Shown here piece by piece: positions 17,742-27,487 of a stretch of 64,000 nucleotides of DNA. The stretch comes from Mycolicibacter terrae (GTDB taxonomy: Bacteria; Actinomycetota; Actinomycetes; Mycobacteriales; Mycobacteriaceae): the NCBI RefSeq assembly GCF_010727125.1, contig NZ_AP022564.1, forward strand, positions 434,001-498,000, given 5' to 3'. Position 1 is the first letter of the stretch. Each line of letters opens with the position of its first letter. The notes under the pieces were generated by a model that was given only the letters and a program-made list of their open reading frames with translations, was not told where the DNA came from and did not search any database. A program made the translations under genes and the position numbers.

Positions 17742-18778
17742 TGAACACCCGCGGAACCCTGATCCGGGTCGCCATCTTCACCGCCGCCATGCTGCTGGTC
17801 TCGGCAGGGCTGGTGGTGGTGTTCGGCGAGTTCCGGTTCGCGTCCAACCACACCTACCACGCCGACTTCACCACTGCCTCGCGGCTCAAGGGTGGCGAGG
17901 ACGTGCGGATCGCCGGAATCCCGGTGGGCACGGTGAAGTCGGTCAAGTTGACGCCGGACAACAGCGTCAGCGTCACCTTCGACGTCAACAAGCGCTACCA
18001 GCTCTACGACTCGACCCGGGCGCTGATCCGCTACGAGAACCTGGTCGGCGACCGCTATCTGGAGATCGCCTCGGGGGCGGGCGACCTGCGAAAGCTGCCG
18101 CCCGGGGGAACCATCGCCCGGGAGCACACTCAGCCGGCGCTGGATCTGGATGCGCTGCTGGGCGGCATGCGCCCGGTGCTCAAGGGCCTGGACGGCAACA
18201 AGATCAACGAGATCAGCAACGCGATCATCGAACTGCTGCAGGGCCAGGGCGGCGCCCTGTCGCAGATGCTGGCCAACACGAGTTCGTTCACCACCACGCT
18301 GGCCTCCCGCGACCAGCTGATCGGCGACGTGATCAACAATCTCAACACCGTGCTGACCACTGTCGACGACAAGAGCGAGCAGTTCGACGCCACCGTCGAC
18401 CGGCTGCAGCAACTCATCACCGGCCTGGCGCAGGGCAAGGACGCGATCGCCGGTGCGATCGGACCTTTGGCCAGCGTCGAGACCGACCTCACCGACACCC
18501 TGCGCCGCACTCGGCGCCCGCTGCAGGGCGTGATCGAGAACGCCCGGCCGCTGGCCACTGTGCTGGACAAGCGCAAGCAGGAACTCAACGACGTGATCGA
18601 CCCGCTGGAAGAGAACTACCTGCGGCTCAATGCACTCGGCGCCTACGGCTCGTTCTTCAACATCAATTACTGCACGGTCTCGATGAAGTTCAACGGCCCC
18701 GCCGGCAGCGACATCATCTTGCCGATGGGTGGCCAGACCGACACCACCAAGGGGAGGTGCTCTCCTGTCAAGAATTGA
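17741..18778 (+). CDS. mce4B: Mce4B
   Basis: A 345-aa MCE protein with a membrane anchor at residues 8-28 and an MCE domain with GGEDVRIAGIPVGTVKSV. The helical region repeats heptad-like leucines and ends in a conserved C-terminal segment with NINYC. Second of six Mce subunits in the operon; it overlaps mce4A by one base. Confidence 0.94.
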   Translation: MNTRGTLIRVAIFTAAMLLVSAGLVVVFGEFRFASNHTYHADFTTASRLKGGEDVRIAGIPVGTVKSVKLTPDNSVSVTFDVNKRYQLYDSTRALIRYENLVGDRYLEIASGAGDLRKLPPGGTIAREHTQPALDLDALLGGMRPVLKGLDGNKINEISNAIIELLQGQGGALSQMLANTSSFTTTLASRDQLIGDVINNLNTVLTTVDDKSEQFDATVDRLQQLITGLAQGKDAIAGAIGPLASVETDLTDTLRRTRRPLQGVIENARPLATVLDKRKQELNDVIDPLEENYLRLNALGAYGSFFNINYCTVSMKFNGPAGSDIILPMGGQTDTTKGRCSPVKN

Positions 18779-19823
18779 TCGCGTAAACCCGGTTCGCACC
18801 GGAACTTTGGGCATCGCACTGGTGGCATGCCTGCTCTTGGTCTCATTCGGTTACACCAGCCTGCCGTTCTTTCCGCAGGGCAAGATCTACCAGGGCTACT
18901 TCGCCGACGCCGGCGGGATCATTCCGGGCAACGACGTCACGGTGTCGGGTATCCGGGTGGGCAAGGTGACCAAGGTGGCGCTGGACGGAGCCAGTGCGAA
19001 GATCAGCTTCACCGTCGACCGTGAGGTCCGGGTGGGCGATCAGTCGCTGGCCGCCATCCGCACCGATACCGTGCTGGGCGAGAAAGCACTGTCGGTCACG
19101 CCGGGCGGATCCGGCTCGGTCACCACGATCCCGTTGGAACGCACCCGGGCGCCCTACACACTCAACAACGCGCTGCAGGACCTCGGCGGCAACGTCCGCG
19201 ACCTGGACAAGCCGCGGTTCGAGCAGGCGCTGGGCGTGCTCACCGACTCGATGCGCGATGCGACGCCGCAGTTGCGCGGAGCGCTGGACGGGGTGGCGGC
19301 GCTGTCTCGCAGCATCAACCGACGCGACGAAGCGCTGGATCAGTTGCTGAGCCACGCCAAGTCGGTCACCGGGGTGCTGAATCAGCGCGCCGGCCAGGTC
19401 AACAGCTTGGTGCTCGACGGCAACCAACTCTTCGCCGCCCTGGACGAGCGCCGGCAGGCTCTCGGTGCGCTGATCGCCGGCATCGACGATGTGTCGCACC
19501 AGCTTTCGGGTTTCGTCGGTGACAACCAGAACGAGATCGGGCCGACCCTGAAAAAACTCAACCTGGTGCTGGACAACATGATCGAGCGCAAGGACCGGAT
19601 CGCCGGGGCGCTGGACCGGTTGCCCGGGTACGCCACCACGCTCGGTGAGGTGGTGGCCTCGGGTCCGGGTTTCCAGATCAACCTCTACGGCCTGCCGCCG
19701 CCCACCTTGTCAGAGGTGCTGCTCGACATCTACTTCCAACCCGGGAAGATCCCGGACAGCCTGGCCGACTATCTGCGCGGGATGATCTCCGAGCGCACCG
19801 TGATTAAGCCGAAGTCGCCATGA
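18729..19823 (+). CDS. mce4C: Mce4C (start uncertain)
   Basis: An MCE protein of up to 364 aa. Domain features: membrane span LGIALVACLLLVSFGY, MCE core with GNDVTVSGIRVGKV, and a C-terminal PDSLADYLRG. The open frame starts with GTG at 18729, which would overlap mce4B by 50 bases. The only good ribosome-binding site is GGGGAGG at 18751-18757, pointing to a CTG at 18765 (product starting SRIDRVNPVRTG). The family's short N-terminus supports that shorter form. No ATG is available. Confidence 0.9.
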   Translation: MARPTPPRGGALLSRIDRVNPVRTGTLGIALVACLLLVSFGYTSLPFFPQGKIYQGYFADAGGIIPGNDVTVSGIRVGKVTKVALDGASAKISFTVDREVRVGDQSLAAIRTDTVLGEKALSVTPGGSGSVTTIPLERTRAPYTLNNALQDLGGNVRDLDKPRFEQALGVLTDSMRDATPQLRGALDGVAALSRSINRRDEALDQLLSHAKSVTGVLNQRAGQVNSLVLDGNQLFAALDERRQALGALIAGIDDVSHQLSGFVGDNQNEIGPTLKKLNLVLDNMIERKDRIAGALDRLPGYATTLGEVVASGPGFQINLYGLPPPTLSEVLLDIYFQPGKIPDSLADYLRGMISERTVIKPKSP

Positions 19824-21154
19824 CGCGCCCGACCTTGCGGATCGTGCTCGCCGCGGTGCTGGCCGTGCTGCTGGCCGCCGGCGTGTACGTGGTGCTGCCC
19901 GCACAGCGCGGCTATCGGATCACCGGCTACTTCGCCTCGGCGGTGGGCCTGTACCCGGGTGACGACGTCCGGGTGGTCGGGGTTCCGGTCGGCCGGATCG
20001 AATCGATCGAACCGCGCGCCGAGAACGTCAAGATCACCATGTCGGTGAACCGGGACGTGCCGTTGCCCGCCGATGTGCACGCGGTGATGATCGCGCCGAA
20101 CATCGTCTCGGCGCGGGTCATTCAGTTGGCTCCGGCCTACACCGGCGGCGAGCGGCTGGCCGAGGGCGCGGTGCTCGACGAAGACCGCACCGCGGTGCCG
20201 GTCGAGTGGGACGAGGTCAAGCAGGAGCTGACCCAGCTGAGCGCGCAACTGGCGCCCGAACAGGGCAAGCTCAACGGCGCGCTGAGCACGTTCGTCAACC
20301 AGGCCGCCGACACCTTCGACGGCAACGGCGACTCGTTCCGCAGCGCCCTGCGGGAGCTGTCGGCGACCACCGGCCGGCTCGGGGACTCGCGCACCGACCT
20401 GTTCGGCACCGTCAAGAACCTGCAGGTGCTGGTCGACGCGCTGTCGGGCAGCAATGAACAGATCGTGCAGTTCACCGACCATGTCGCGGCGGTATCGGCG
20501 GTGCTGGCCGACAGCTCTGTCGACCTGGACGTCACGCTGGGCACCCTCAACCAGGCGCTGCGCGACGTGCGGGGCTTCCTGCACGACAACAACGACGCAT
20601 TGATTGCTCAGGTCAACAAGCTCTCGGAGTTCACCAAGGTCCTCAGTGACCAGAGCGAGAACTTCGAGCAGGCGCTGCACATCACCCCGCACGGCCTGGT
20701 CAACTTCTACCAGATCTACAACCCCGCGCAGGGCACCTTGAGCGGCCTGCTGTCCCTGCCCGACTTCGCCAACCCGGTGCAGTTCATCTGCGGCGGTATC
20801 TTCGACGTCGGTTCGGTCCCGGACAACTTCAAGCGGGCGGAGATCTGCAAGGAGCGGATGGGCCCGGTCATGCGCAGGTGGGCGATGAACTTCGTGCCGT
20901 TCCTGATGCATCCGATCAACTCGATCACCGCCTACAAGGGCCAGATCATCTACGACACCCCGGCGACCGAGGCCAAGGCGCAGACTCCGGTGCCCTATCT
21001 GAAGTGGATGCCCGCGCCGGGCGTCACGCCGCCGAACAGCGACGATGTCGCCGCGCTATTCCTGCCGCCGCCGGCGCCGGGTCAGTTGGGCAACGCCCCC
21101 GGGCCGACCGGCCCGCAGCAGCCCGGAGCCGGCGCACCACGGGAGGGCGGATGA
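19820..21154 (+). CDS. mce4D: Mce4D
   Basis: A 444-aa MCE protein with an N-terminal span (about residues 8-27) and an MCE domain with GDDVRVVGVPVGRIESI. It ends in a Pro/Ala/Gly-rich tail (from about residue 400), as usual for Mce D and F subunits. ATGA overlap with mce4C at the start and with mce4E at the end. Confidence 0.95.
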   Translation: MTRPTLRIVLAAVLAVLLAAGVYVVLPAQRGYRITGYFASAVGLYPGDDVRVVGVPVGRIESIEPRAENVKITMSVNRDVPLPADVHAVMIAPNIVSARVIQLAPAYTGGERLAEGAVLDEDRTAVPVEWDEVKQELTQLSAQLAPEQGKLNGALSTFVNQAADTFDGNGDSFRSALRELSATTGRLGDSRTDLFGTVKNLQVLVDALSGSNEQIVQFTDHVAAVSAVLADSSVDLDVTLGTLNQALRDVRGFLHDNNDALIAQVNKLSEFTKVLSDQSENFEQALHITPHGLVNFYQIYNPAQGTLSGLLSLPDFANPVQFICGGIFDVGSVPDNFKRAEICKERMGPVMRRWAMNFVPFLMHPINSITAYKGQIIYDTPATEAKAQTPVPYLKWMPAPGVTPPNSDDVAALFLPPPAPGQLGNAPGPTGPQQPGAGAPREGG

Positions 21155-22338
21155 GTGTGAAATCTGTTGCCCGCGTCGTCAGGCGGGCCGGGCGACGCGG
21201 CGCGGCGCTGGGCGCCGGGGCGCTGGTGCTGTCCGGCTGCCAGTTCGGCGGGCTGAACTCGCTGAACATGCCGGGCACCGCCGGCCACGGGCCGGGGTCC
21301 TACAGCATCACCGTGCACCTGCCGGATGTGACCACACTGCCGCAGAACTCGCCGGTGATGGTCGACGATGTCACCGTGGGCAGCGTCTCCGGCCTGCAGG
21401 CCGTGCAGCAGCCCGACGGCAGCTTCTACGCGGCGGTCAAACTGTCGCTGGACGCCCAAGTCACGCTGCCGGCCAACGCCACCGCCAAGGTCGCCCAGAC
21501 CTCGCTGCTGGGATCCCAGCACATCGAGCTCTCCGAACCGCACGACGAACCCGCGGTCGGCAGGCTCGCGCCCGGCGATCAGATTCCGCTGAGCCGGACC
21601 GGTCGCTACCCCAGCACCGAAGAAGTGCTGTCGTCGCTGGGTGTGGTGGTGAACCAGGGCAATCTCGGTGCGCTGCAAGACATCACCGACGAGGCGTACG
21701 CCGCGGTCGCCGGCCGGGCCGGCACCTTCGCCGGGCTGATACCCCGGCTGGTCGAGCTCACCGCGTCGCTGGACCGTCAGGCCCACGACATCATCGCCGC
21801 CGCCGAGGGCCTGAACCGGATCGGGGTGACGCTGGCGCGCAGCGCCCCCAGTCTGGCGCGGGCGCTGGAGACCATGCCGGCCGCGCTGCAGGTACTCAAC
21901 GACAACCGCTCCAACATCGTCGACGCATTCGGGGCGCTGCAGCGGTTGGCGACGGTCGGGTCGCGGATCCTGACCGAGACCAAAGAGGACTTCGCCGCCG
22001 ACATCAAGGACCTGTACCCGGTCATCAAAGCCTTCGCCGACAACGCCAACGAACTGGTGACAGCGTTCCCGTTCATCCCCACCTTCCCGTTCCCGTCGAT
22101 GTACCTGCGGAACGCGGTGCGCGGCGACTTCCTCAACGTCTACGTCACGTTCGACATGACCCTGCGACGGTTCGGGGAGTCGGTGTTCACCACCGGGGCC
22201 TTCGACCCGAACATGCCGCACATGCACGACGTCCTCAACCCACCCGACTTCTTGATCGGTGAGATGGCGAACCTGTCCGGGCAGGCCGCCGACCCGTTCA
22301 AGATCCCGCCCGGCACGGCCGTCCGTTATGAGGAATGA
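21151..22338 (+). CDS. mce4E: Mce4E lipoprotein (LprN-type)
   Basis: A 395-aa MCE lipoprotein. The true start is the ATG at 21151, inside the mce4D stop; the open frame 5' of it is a shadow of mce4D. Arg-rich n-region, hydrophobic stretch and lipobox LSGC with lipidated Cys30 are clear. MCE core NSPVMVDDVTVGSVSGL follows. It anchors the Mce4 complex in the membrane through lipid. Confidence 0.95.
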   Translation: MSVKSVARVVRRAGRRGAALGAGALVLSGCQFGGLNSLNMPGTAGHGPGSYSITVHLPDVTTLPQNSPVMVDDVTVGSVSGLQAVQQPDGSFYAAVKLSLDAQVTLPANATAKVAQTSLLGSQHIELSEPHDEPAVGRLAPGDQIPLSRTGRYPSTEEVLSSLGVVVNQGNLGALQDITDEAYAAVAGRAGTFAGLIPRLVELTASLDRQAHDIIAAAEGLNRIGVTLARSAPSLARALETMPAALQVLNDNRSNIVDAFGALQRLATVGSRILTETKEDFAADIKDLYPVIKAFADNANELVTAFPFIPTFPFPSMYLRNAVRGDFLNVYVTFDMTLRRFGESVFTTGAFDPNMPHMHDVLNPPDFLIGEMANLSGQAADPFKIPPGTAVRYEE

Positions 22339-22344
22339 CCTGCG

Positions 22345-24057
22345 ATGCTGACCCGCCTCGTTCGAATCCAACTCGGGATCTTCGCCGTGGTCACCGTGCT
22401 GGCCGTCGGTGCGATCTCGATCCTGTACCTGCATGCGCCGAGCCGGCTCGGTATCGGAACCTACACGGTGACCGCCGATTTCATCGGCGGCGGCGGAATC
22501 TACAAGAGCGCCAACGTCACCTACCGCGGCGTGACGGTGGGACGGGTGGAAGACGTCCGTCTCACCGACCACGGTATCGACGCGCAGATGCGGCTCAACA
22601 GCGCCACCAAGGTCCCGGGCAACGTCACCGCGACCGTCAAGAGCATGTCCGCGATCGGTGAGCAGTACATCGACCTGGTTCCGCCGCCAGACGCAGCGGC
22701 CGCGGGGGCGCTGCGCAACGGCGCGCGAATCGGCCAGGACCGCACCGCGATCGGCCAGGACATCGCCGGTCTGCTCGATCAAGCCCAGTCCCTGGTCAAC
22801 AGCGTCGCCAACAGCCGCCTTCGCGATCTGCTGCGGAGCGCGTTCGAGGGGTTCAACGGGTCGGGGCAGGAACTGGCCAGGATGATCGCCTCGTCGAGAC
22901 AGCTGGTCGACGAAGCCAACGCCAACTTCGAATCGACCGCGGGGTTGATCGACCAGTTCGAGCCGTTCCTGAACGCCCAGATCCGCAGCGGTGAGGACAT
23001 CAAGAAGCTCAGCCGCTCGCTGGCGGCGGTCACCACCGAGGTGCGCAACGCCGACCCGCAGCTGCGCGAGGTGCTGCAGATCCTGCCGAGTGTCACCGAC
23101 GAGGCCAACACCACGTTCAGCGGTATCCGCGCGTCGTTCCCGACGTTGGCGGCCAGCATCGCCAATTTCGGACGTGTCGGGGTGATCTACCGCAACTCGA
23201 TCGAACAGGCGCTGGTGGTGTTCCCCGCGCTGATGGCCGCGTTGATGACCGTCGCCGGTGGCGTGCCGATGGAAGAGGGCGTCAAGCTGGACTTCAAGGT
23301 CGACATGCACGACCCGCCGCCGTGCACGGTCGGGTTCCTGCCGTTCACCGAGATGCGCACGCCGGCTGACGAGACCGTGCGTGAACTGCCGAAAGAGTTG
23401 TACTGCAAAGCGGCGCAGAACGATGCCACCGCGGTCCGGGGTGCCCGGAACTATCCGTGCATGGAGTACCCGGGCAAGCGGGCGCCGACCGTTCAGCAGT
23501 GCCGTGACCCGAAGGGTTTCGTCCCGATCGGTAGCAACGCCTGGCGCGGCCCGCCGGTCCCGTACGACACCCCGATCACCGACCCGCGGATGACCCACCC
23601 GATGAACAAGTTCCCCTACATCCCGCCGGGGTCCGACTACGACCCGGGCCCGCCGGTGGCGGCGCTGCCCCCGGGGGTGCCCGCCGGCCCGGGGCCGGCG
23701 GCCGTCCCGCCATACCCGCTGCCGTACCCGCCGAACGAGTTGGGGCCGAATCCACCGGCGCCGTGGCCCTATTACGCCCCGCCGGATCAGAACCTGCCGA
23801 CCAACCCGGGCGGCAACGGCGGCCTGCCCGCCTACGGGCGCGACCCGGCGCCGGGGCCTGCGCCGGGACCGGGCCCCGGGCCGTTGCCGGCTGAGGCGCC
23901 GGCCCAGGCCAACGGGGTCGCCTACAGCAGCTATGACCAGCGCACCGGAAAGTTCGTCGACCCGGCGGGCAGCAGCGGAGTGTTCGTCTCCGGGGCCGAG
24001 AAATTTCTGCCCGCCGAGAACTGGGCTGACCTGATGCTCGCGCCGAGGCAGACGTGA
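22345..24057 (+). CDS. mce4F: Mce4F
   Basis: A 570-aa MCE protein, the last of the six. It has a membrane span at residues 8-28 and an MCE core SANVTYRGVTVGRVEDV. A long Pro/Gly-rich tail (about residues 430-535, many PGP and PPP runs) is typical of Mce F proteins and may cross the cell wall. The end overlaps the next start (GTGA). Confidence 0.95.
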   Translation: MLTRLVRIQLGIFAVVTVLAVGAISILYLHAPSRLGIGTYTVTADFIGGGGIYKSANVTYRGVTVGRVEDVRLTDHGIDAQMRLNSATKVPGNVTATVKSMSAIGEQYIDLVPPPDAAAAGALRNGARIGQDRTAIGQDIAGLLDQAQSLVNSVANSRLRDLLRSAFEGFNGSGQELARMIASSRQLVDEANANFESTAGLIDQFEPFLNAQIRSGEDIKKLSRSLAAVTTEVRNADPQLREVLQILPSVTDEANTTFSGIRASFPTLAASIANFGRVGVIYRNSIEQALVVFPALMAALMTVAGGVPMEEGVKLDFKVDMHDPPPCTVGFLPFTEMRTPADETVRELPKELYCKAAQNDATAVRGARNYPCMEYPGKRAPTVQQCRDPKGFVPIGSNAWRGPPVPYDTPITDPRMTHPMNKFPYIPPGSDYDPGPPVAALPPGVPAGPGPAAVPPYPLPYPPNELGPNPPAPWPYYAPPDQNLPTNPGGNGGLPAYGRDPAPGPAPGPGPGPLPAEAPAQANGVAYSSYDQRTGKFVDPAGSSGVFVSGAEKFLPAENWADLMLAPRQT

Positions 24058-24719
24058 CCGATCCGGAGGAGACCAGGGCTCGTCGACGGGCCTCGCGGGC
24101 GGCCGGCCCAGCCGGTGATGTCGCCGACGCGGCCGCGACCGTGGTGCCGGTGCCCAGCCGGGCCGCCGTGCGGTCAGTTCGGCCGACCGGACCACCGCCG
24201 CGGCGTCGGGCCAACGCGCGGCAGGCCGCCGTCGTAGCGGGCGCCGCCGCCCTGGCGGCGTGCCTGGTGGTGGGCGGGCTGGTCGCCGTACTGCTGGTGC
24301 AGCACCGGCACGCGGCCGCGGCCGACAGTCGTGACCAGCGTTTCGTCGACACCGCGGTGCAGACCGTGCTGAACATGTACACCTACACGCCCGACACCAT
24401 CAACGATCAGGTGGACCTCTTCGTTGCGGGCACCAGCGGTCCGCTGCGCGACACCATGGCCGGCAACGCGGAGAACCTCAAGGCGCTGCTGCGGGAGACC
24501 AAGCACAGCTCCGAGGCCGTGGTCAACGCCGCGGCGCTGGAGAGCCTCGACGACGTCGCCGGTAACGCCTCGGTTCTGGTGGCGATGCGCGCGACTGCCA
24601 CCGATGTCGACGGCGTCAACAAGCCGTCGCAGCCGTACGCGCTGCGGATCATCGTGCACGAGGACGATGCCGGCAATATGAGCGCCTACGACCTCAAGTG
24701 GCCGGACGGCAGCCGATGA
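24054..24719 (+). CDS. Mce4-associated membrane protein (first of two)
   Basis: A 221-aa protein starting at GTG. The first 55 residues are charged and Pro/Arg-rich (cytoplasmic), then one membrane span at about 59-82, then an extracytoplasmic domain with DQRFVDTAVQTVLNMYTY, the pattern of Mce-associated (Mas/Mam) proteins that stabilise Mce complexes. Corresponds to Rv3493c in position. ATGA overlap with the next gene. Confidence 0.9.
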   Translation: MTDPEETRARRRASRAAGPAGDVADAAATVVPVPSRAAVRSVRPTGPPPRRRANARQAAVVAGAAALAACLVVGGLVAVLLVQHRHAAAADSRDQRFVDTAVQTVLNMYTYTPDTINDQVDLFVAGTSGPLRDTMAGNAENLKALLRETKHSSEAVVNAAALESLDDVAGNASVLVAMRATATDVDGVNKPSQPYALRIIVHEDDAGNMSAYDLKWPDGSR

Positions 24720-25204
24720 ACCGCCGGTGGTCGGGGCTCGCCGCTGTGGTGGGGCTGCTCGGAGTCTTCGTGGGTCTGGGCGCCACCGCGGGCTCGCTGT
24801 ATTGGAGCCGGGTCCAGGCGCGGGGAGAACAAGTGGCCCGCACCGAGCTGACCAAGCTGACGGTCGACGAGATTCCCAAGGTGCTCGGCTATGAGTACAA
24901 GACCGTGGAACGCAGCCTGACCGAGACCTACCCGATGTTCACCGGCGACTATCGCCGCGAGTTCGAGGCGCGGGCCGTCAACGAGATCATTCCGCAGGCG
25001 CGCGAGAAGCAGCTGGTCAACCAGGTCGACGTCGTCGGCGTAGGCGCCCTGGACGCCAAGCGGACCAGCGGTTCGGTGCTGGTCTTCGTCAACCGCACCG
25101 TGACCGGCAAGTCCAAGGAGAAGTTCTACGAGGGCAGTCGCCTGCGGGTCGACTTCCGCAAGATCGACCGCAAGTGGCTGATCAGCAATATCGCGCCGAT
25201 CTAG
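24716..25204 (+). CDS. Mce4-associated membrane protein (second)
   Basis: A 162-aa protein whose ATG at 24716 lies in the stop of the previous gene. One membrane span (about residues 7-28) and an extracytoplasmic domain with FVNRTVTGKSKEKFYEGSRL and a final KWLISNIAPI, typical of the Mas family. Corresponds in position to Rv3492c. Likely supports assembly of the Mce4 complex. Confidence 0.9.
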   Translation: MNRRWSGLAAVVGLLGVFVGLGATAGSLYWSRVQARGEQVARTELTKLTVDEIPKVLGYEYKTVERSLTETYPMFTGDYRREFEARAVNEIIPQAREKQLVNQVDVVGVGALDAKRTSGSVLVFVNRTVTGKSKEKFYEGSRLRVDFRKIDRKWLISNIAPI

Positions 25205-25238
25205 CTGGGAGGCCGATCTAGTTGAGAGGATGGGCGCC

Positions 25239-25778
25239 ATGAGGAAGATCGTTCGCGGTCTGGTCGCTTTCGGTATCGCGATGACGGCGAGTGCCGGGCT
25301 GGCCGTCGAAGCCGGCGCGGACGACGATGCATTGCCCGAAGGCACGCTGGAGGGCATGTACACCTACAACGGGGCCGGCACCACGGCGACGTGGAAGATC
25401 TACCCGCTGTGCGTCCCGACGGTGGGCGACGGGCGCGTTCCGCTGAACCTGGCGATCGGCTGCAGGCTGCAGGTCGAAAGCAATGGCCCTCCCGGGCAGG
25501 CCGGCTCCTACCGGCTGGCCAACGGTCAATGGAGCTACCACACCCCGCTGTTGGCCGGCACTCGCTGTCCGGACGGCAGCACCGCCGGCAGTGAAGAGAT
25601 GTACCAGTTCGACACGTCGCTGCGCGGCACCTACACCCAGTCGCACAACGCAGTCTGCGGCTGGCAGCCCGGGCTGGAAAAGCACCCGTTCACGCTGACG
25701 TTCGTCTCGCCGCTGCCCAATCCGGTCGTCCGCTACCCGCTGACCTGTCAGGACAACCCGGTCCACCTGTGTAGCTGA
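25239..25778 (+). CDS. Secreted protein of unknown function (Rv3491-like)
   Basis: A 179-aa protein. The ATG at 25239 is preferred over that at 25230 because GAGAGGA is then 10 bases upstream. A signal peptide (MRKIVRGLVAFGIAMTASAG, to about residue 27) precedes a domain rich in Cys (CVP, GCRL, RCPDGS, VCGW, LTCQ, LCS), suggesting disulfides. It resembles the secreted Rv3491 family after mce4 in M. tuberculosis. Function unknown; 34 bp after the Mas gene. Confidence 0.8.
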   Translation: MRKIVRGLVAFGIAMTASAGLAVEAGADDDALPEGTLEGMYTYNGAGTTATWKIYPLCVPTVGDGRVPLNLAIGCRLQVESNGPPGQAGSYRLANGQWSYHTPLLAGTRCPDGSTAGSEEMYQFDTSLRGTYTQSHNAVCGWQPGLEKHPFTLTFVSPLPNPVVRYPLTCQDNPVHLCS

Positions 25779-25790
25779 GCCGTCAGGCTC
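25777..25790. terminator. Small hairpin between converging genes
   Basis: GAGCC-GTCA-GGCTC fills the 12-bp gap between the secreted-protein stop and the otsA stop. The stem is only five bases, so this is a weak candidate. Confidence 0.3.
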
Positions 25791-27242
25791 CTAGGTCGCC
25801 GTGTCGGCGAGGGCGTCGAGGAAGGACCGCGCCCAGCGGTCCACGTCGTGGGCCAGTACCTGGCGGCGCAGTGCGCGCATGCGCCGGCGGCCCTCTTCGA
25901 CGGTCTGGTTGACCGCCGACTCGATGACATCTTTCACGCCTTCCAGGTCGTGCGGGTTGACCAGGTAGGCCTGCCGTAATTCCGCTGCGGCGCCGGTGAA
26001 TTCACTCAACACCAGGGCGCCGCCCAAGTCGCTGCGGCATGCCACGTACTCCTTGGCGACCAGGTTCATCCCGTCGCGCAGCGGGGTGACCAGCATGACG
26101 TCGCTGGCCACGAAGAACGCGATCAGCTCGTCGCGGGGGACCGGACGGTGCAGGTAGTGCACCACCGGATGGCCGACCTCGCTGTACTCGCCATTGATAT
26201 GGCCGACTTGACGTTCGATGTCGTCGCGCAGGATCTGATAGCTCTCCACCCGTTCACGGCTGGGCGTCGCCAGCTGCACCAGCACGGTGTCGTCCCGCTT
26301 GGCGCGCCCCTCGGCGAGCAGCTCATTGAACGCCTTGAGCCGGACGTCGATCCCCTTGGTGTAGTCCAGACGGTCCACCCCGAGCAGGATCTTGCGGGGG
26401 TGGCCCAACTCGGCCCGGATCTCCTTGGCCCGCCGCCGGATTCCCCGCTCGCGTGCCTTGCGGTCGAGTTCGCCGGAGTCGATCGAGATGGGAAAGGCGC
26501 CGACCCGCACGGTGCGGTCTGCCAGGCTCACCTCGCCGAACCTGCTGCGCACGCCGACCGCGCCACGCGAGGTGGCCGCGCCGGTCAGGTTGCGGGCCAG
26601 GAACAGGAAGTTCTGCGCGCCGCCGGCCAGGTGGAAGCCGACCAGGTCGGCGCCGAGTAGCCCGTCGACGATCTCCTTGCGCCAGGGCAACTGCATGAAC
26701 AGCTCCACCGGAGGGAAGGGGATGTGCAGGAAGAAGCCGATGGTCAGGTCGGGGCGCAGGGTCCGCAGCATCTTGGGCACCAGCTGCAGCTGATAATCCT
26801 GGACCCACACTGTTGCGCCCGGAGCCGCGGCCCGGGACGTTGCCTCGGCGAACCGGCGGTTGACGTCGACGTAGCGGTCCCACCACTGCCGGTGGTAGAT
26901 CGGCTTGACGATTACGTCGTGATACAGCGGCCACAGCGTGGCGTTGGAGAAACCCTCGTAGTAGTCGGCGATGTCGGTGGCACTGAGTGCGACCGGGTGC
27001 AGTCGCAGGTCCTCGATGTCGATGGGCGCGTCGGGTACGTCCAGGCTGCCTGCCCAGCCCACCCAGGCGCCGCGGCGCTTACGCAGCAGCGGCTCCAGCG
27101 CGGTGACCAATCCGCCAGGGCTGCGTTTATACGCTGTCGTGCCGTCGGGCAGTACCTCGATGTCGATGGGTAGCCGGTTGGCCACCACGACGAAATCGGA
27201 ATCTCCGGTTTCATCCGCGGCGTGGCCCCCCGACACCGGCAT
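25791..27242 (-). CDS. otsA: Trehalose-6-phosphate synthase OtsA
   Basis: A 483-aa GT20 glucosyltransferase that joins UDP/ADP-glucose to glucose-6-phosphate. Motifs: VVANRLPID at the N-terminus, [29 protein letters not shown], and DRLDYTKGI near the centre. Length is close to M. tuberculosis OtsA (500 aa, Rv3490). Its ATG directly abuts the stop of a 57-aa ORF (TAAATG), so translation is coupled. Trehalose is needed for mycolate transfer and stress protection. Confidence 0.95.
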   Translation of the reverse strand: MPVSGGHAADETGDSDFVVVANRLPIDIEVLPDGTTAYKRSPGGLVTALEPLLRKRRGAWVGWAGSLDVPDAPIDIEDLRLHPVALSATDIADYYEGFSNATLWPLYHDVIVKPIYHRQWWDRYVDVNRRFAEATSRAAAPGATVWVQDYQLQLVPKMLRTLRPDLTIGFFLHIPFPPVELFMQLPWRKEIVDGLLGADLVGFHLAGGAQNFLFLARNLTGAATSRGAVGVRSRFGEVSLADRTVRVGAFPISIDSGELDRKARERGIRRRAKEIRAELGHPRKILLGVDRLDYTKGIDVRLKAFNELLAEGRAKRDDTVLVQLATPSRERVESYQILRDDIERQVGHINGEYSEVGHPVVHYLHRPVPRDELIAFFVASDVMLVTPLRDGMNLVAKEYVACRSDLGGALVLSEFTGAAAELRQAYLVNPHDLEGVKDVIESAVNQTVEEGRRRMRALRRQVLAHDVDRWARSFLDALADTAT

Positions 27243-27416
27243 TTACGCCCCGTGCTTCTCGGTGTTGGGCGGACTGATCCCGAGCATGGACAGAAAGACC
27301 CGACACTCGTCGGCGTCCTCGGCGTAGGCGGCCACGACTCGCCGGGCTTGACGTGCTGTGCTGTCGGCCAGTGGCTCCACGGCGTCGATGTCGGCGTGTT
27401 CGGATTTAGCAGGCAT
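27243..27416 (-). CDS. 57-aa conserved small ORF upstream of otsA
   Basis: Begins with the ATG at 27416 (MPAKSEHADIDAVEPLADST) and ends AAYAEDADECRVFLSMLGISPP-NTEKHGA at 27243. The stop codon immediately precedes the otsA ATG. It corresponds in position and size to the small Rv3489 family of M. tuberculosis. No known domain; acidic, soluble. It may couple translation to otsA or have its own role. Confidence 0.75.
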   Translation of the reverse strand: MPAKSEHADIDAVEPLADSTARQARRVVAAYAEDADECRVFLSMLGISPPNTEKHGA

Positions 27417-27487
27417 GAGTCGACTCTAGCGAAGTGCGCCGTAACCTGTGGGGCGGACGACACCGAAGGCGGAGGTTGAGAGGCCAT

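Noticed and set aside
21082..24195. 1037-aa minus-strand open frame across mce4E-mce4F
   Set aside because: Arg/Gly/Val-rich shadow of strongly supported plus-strand genes.
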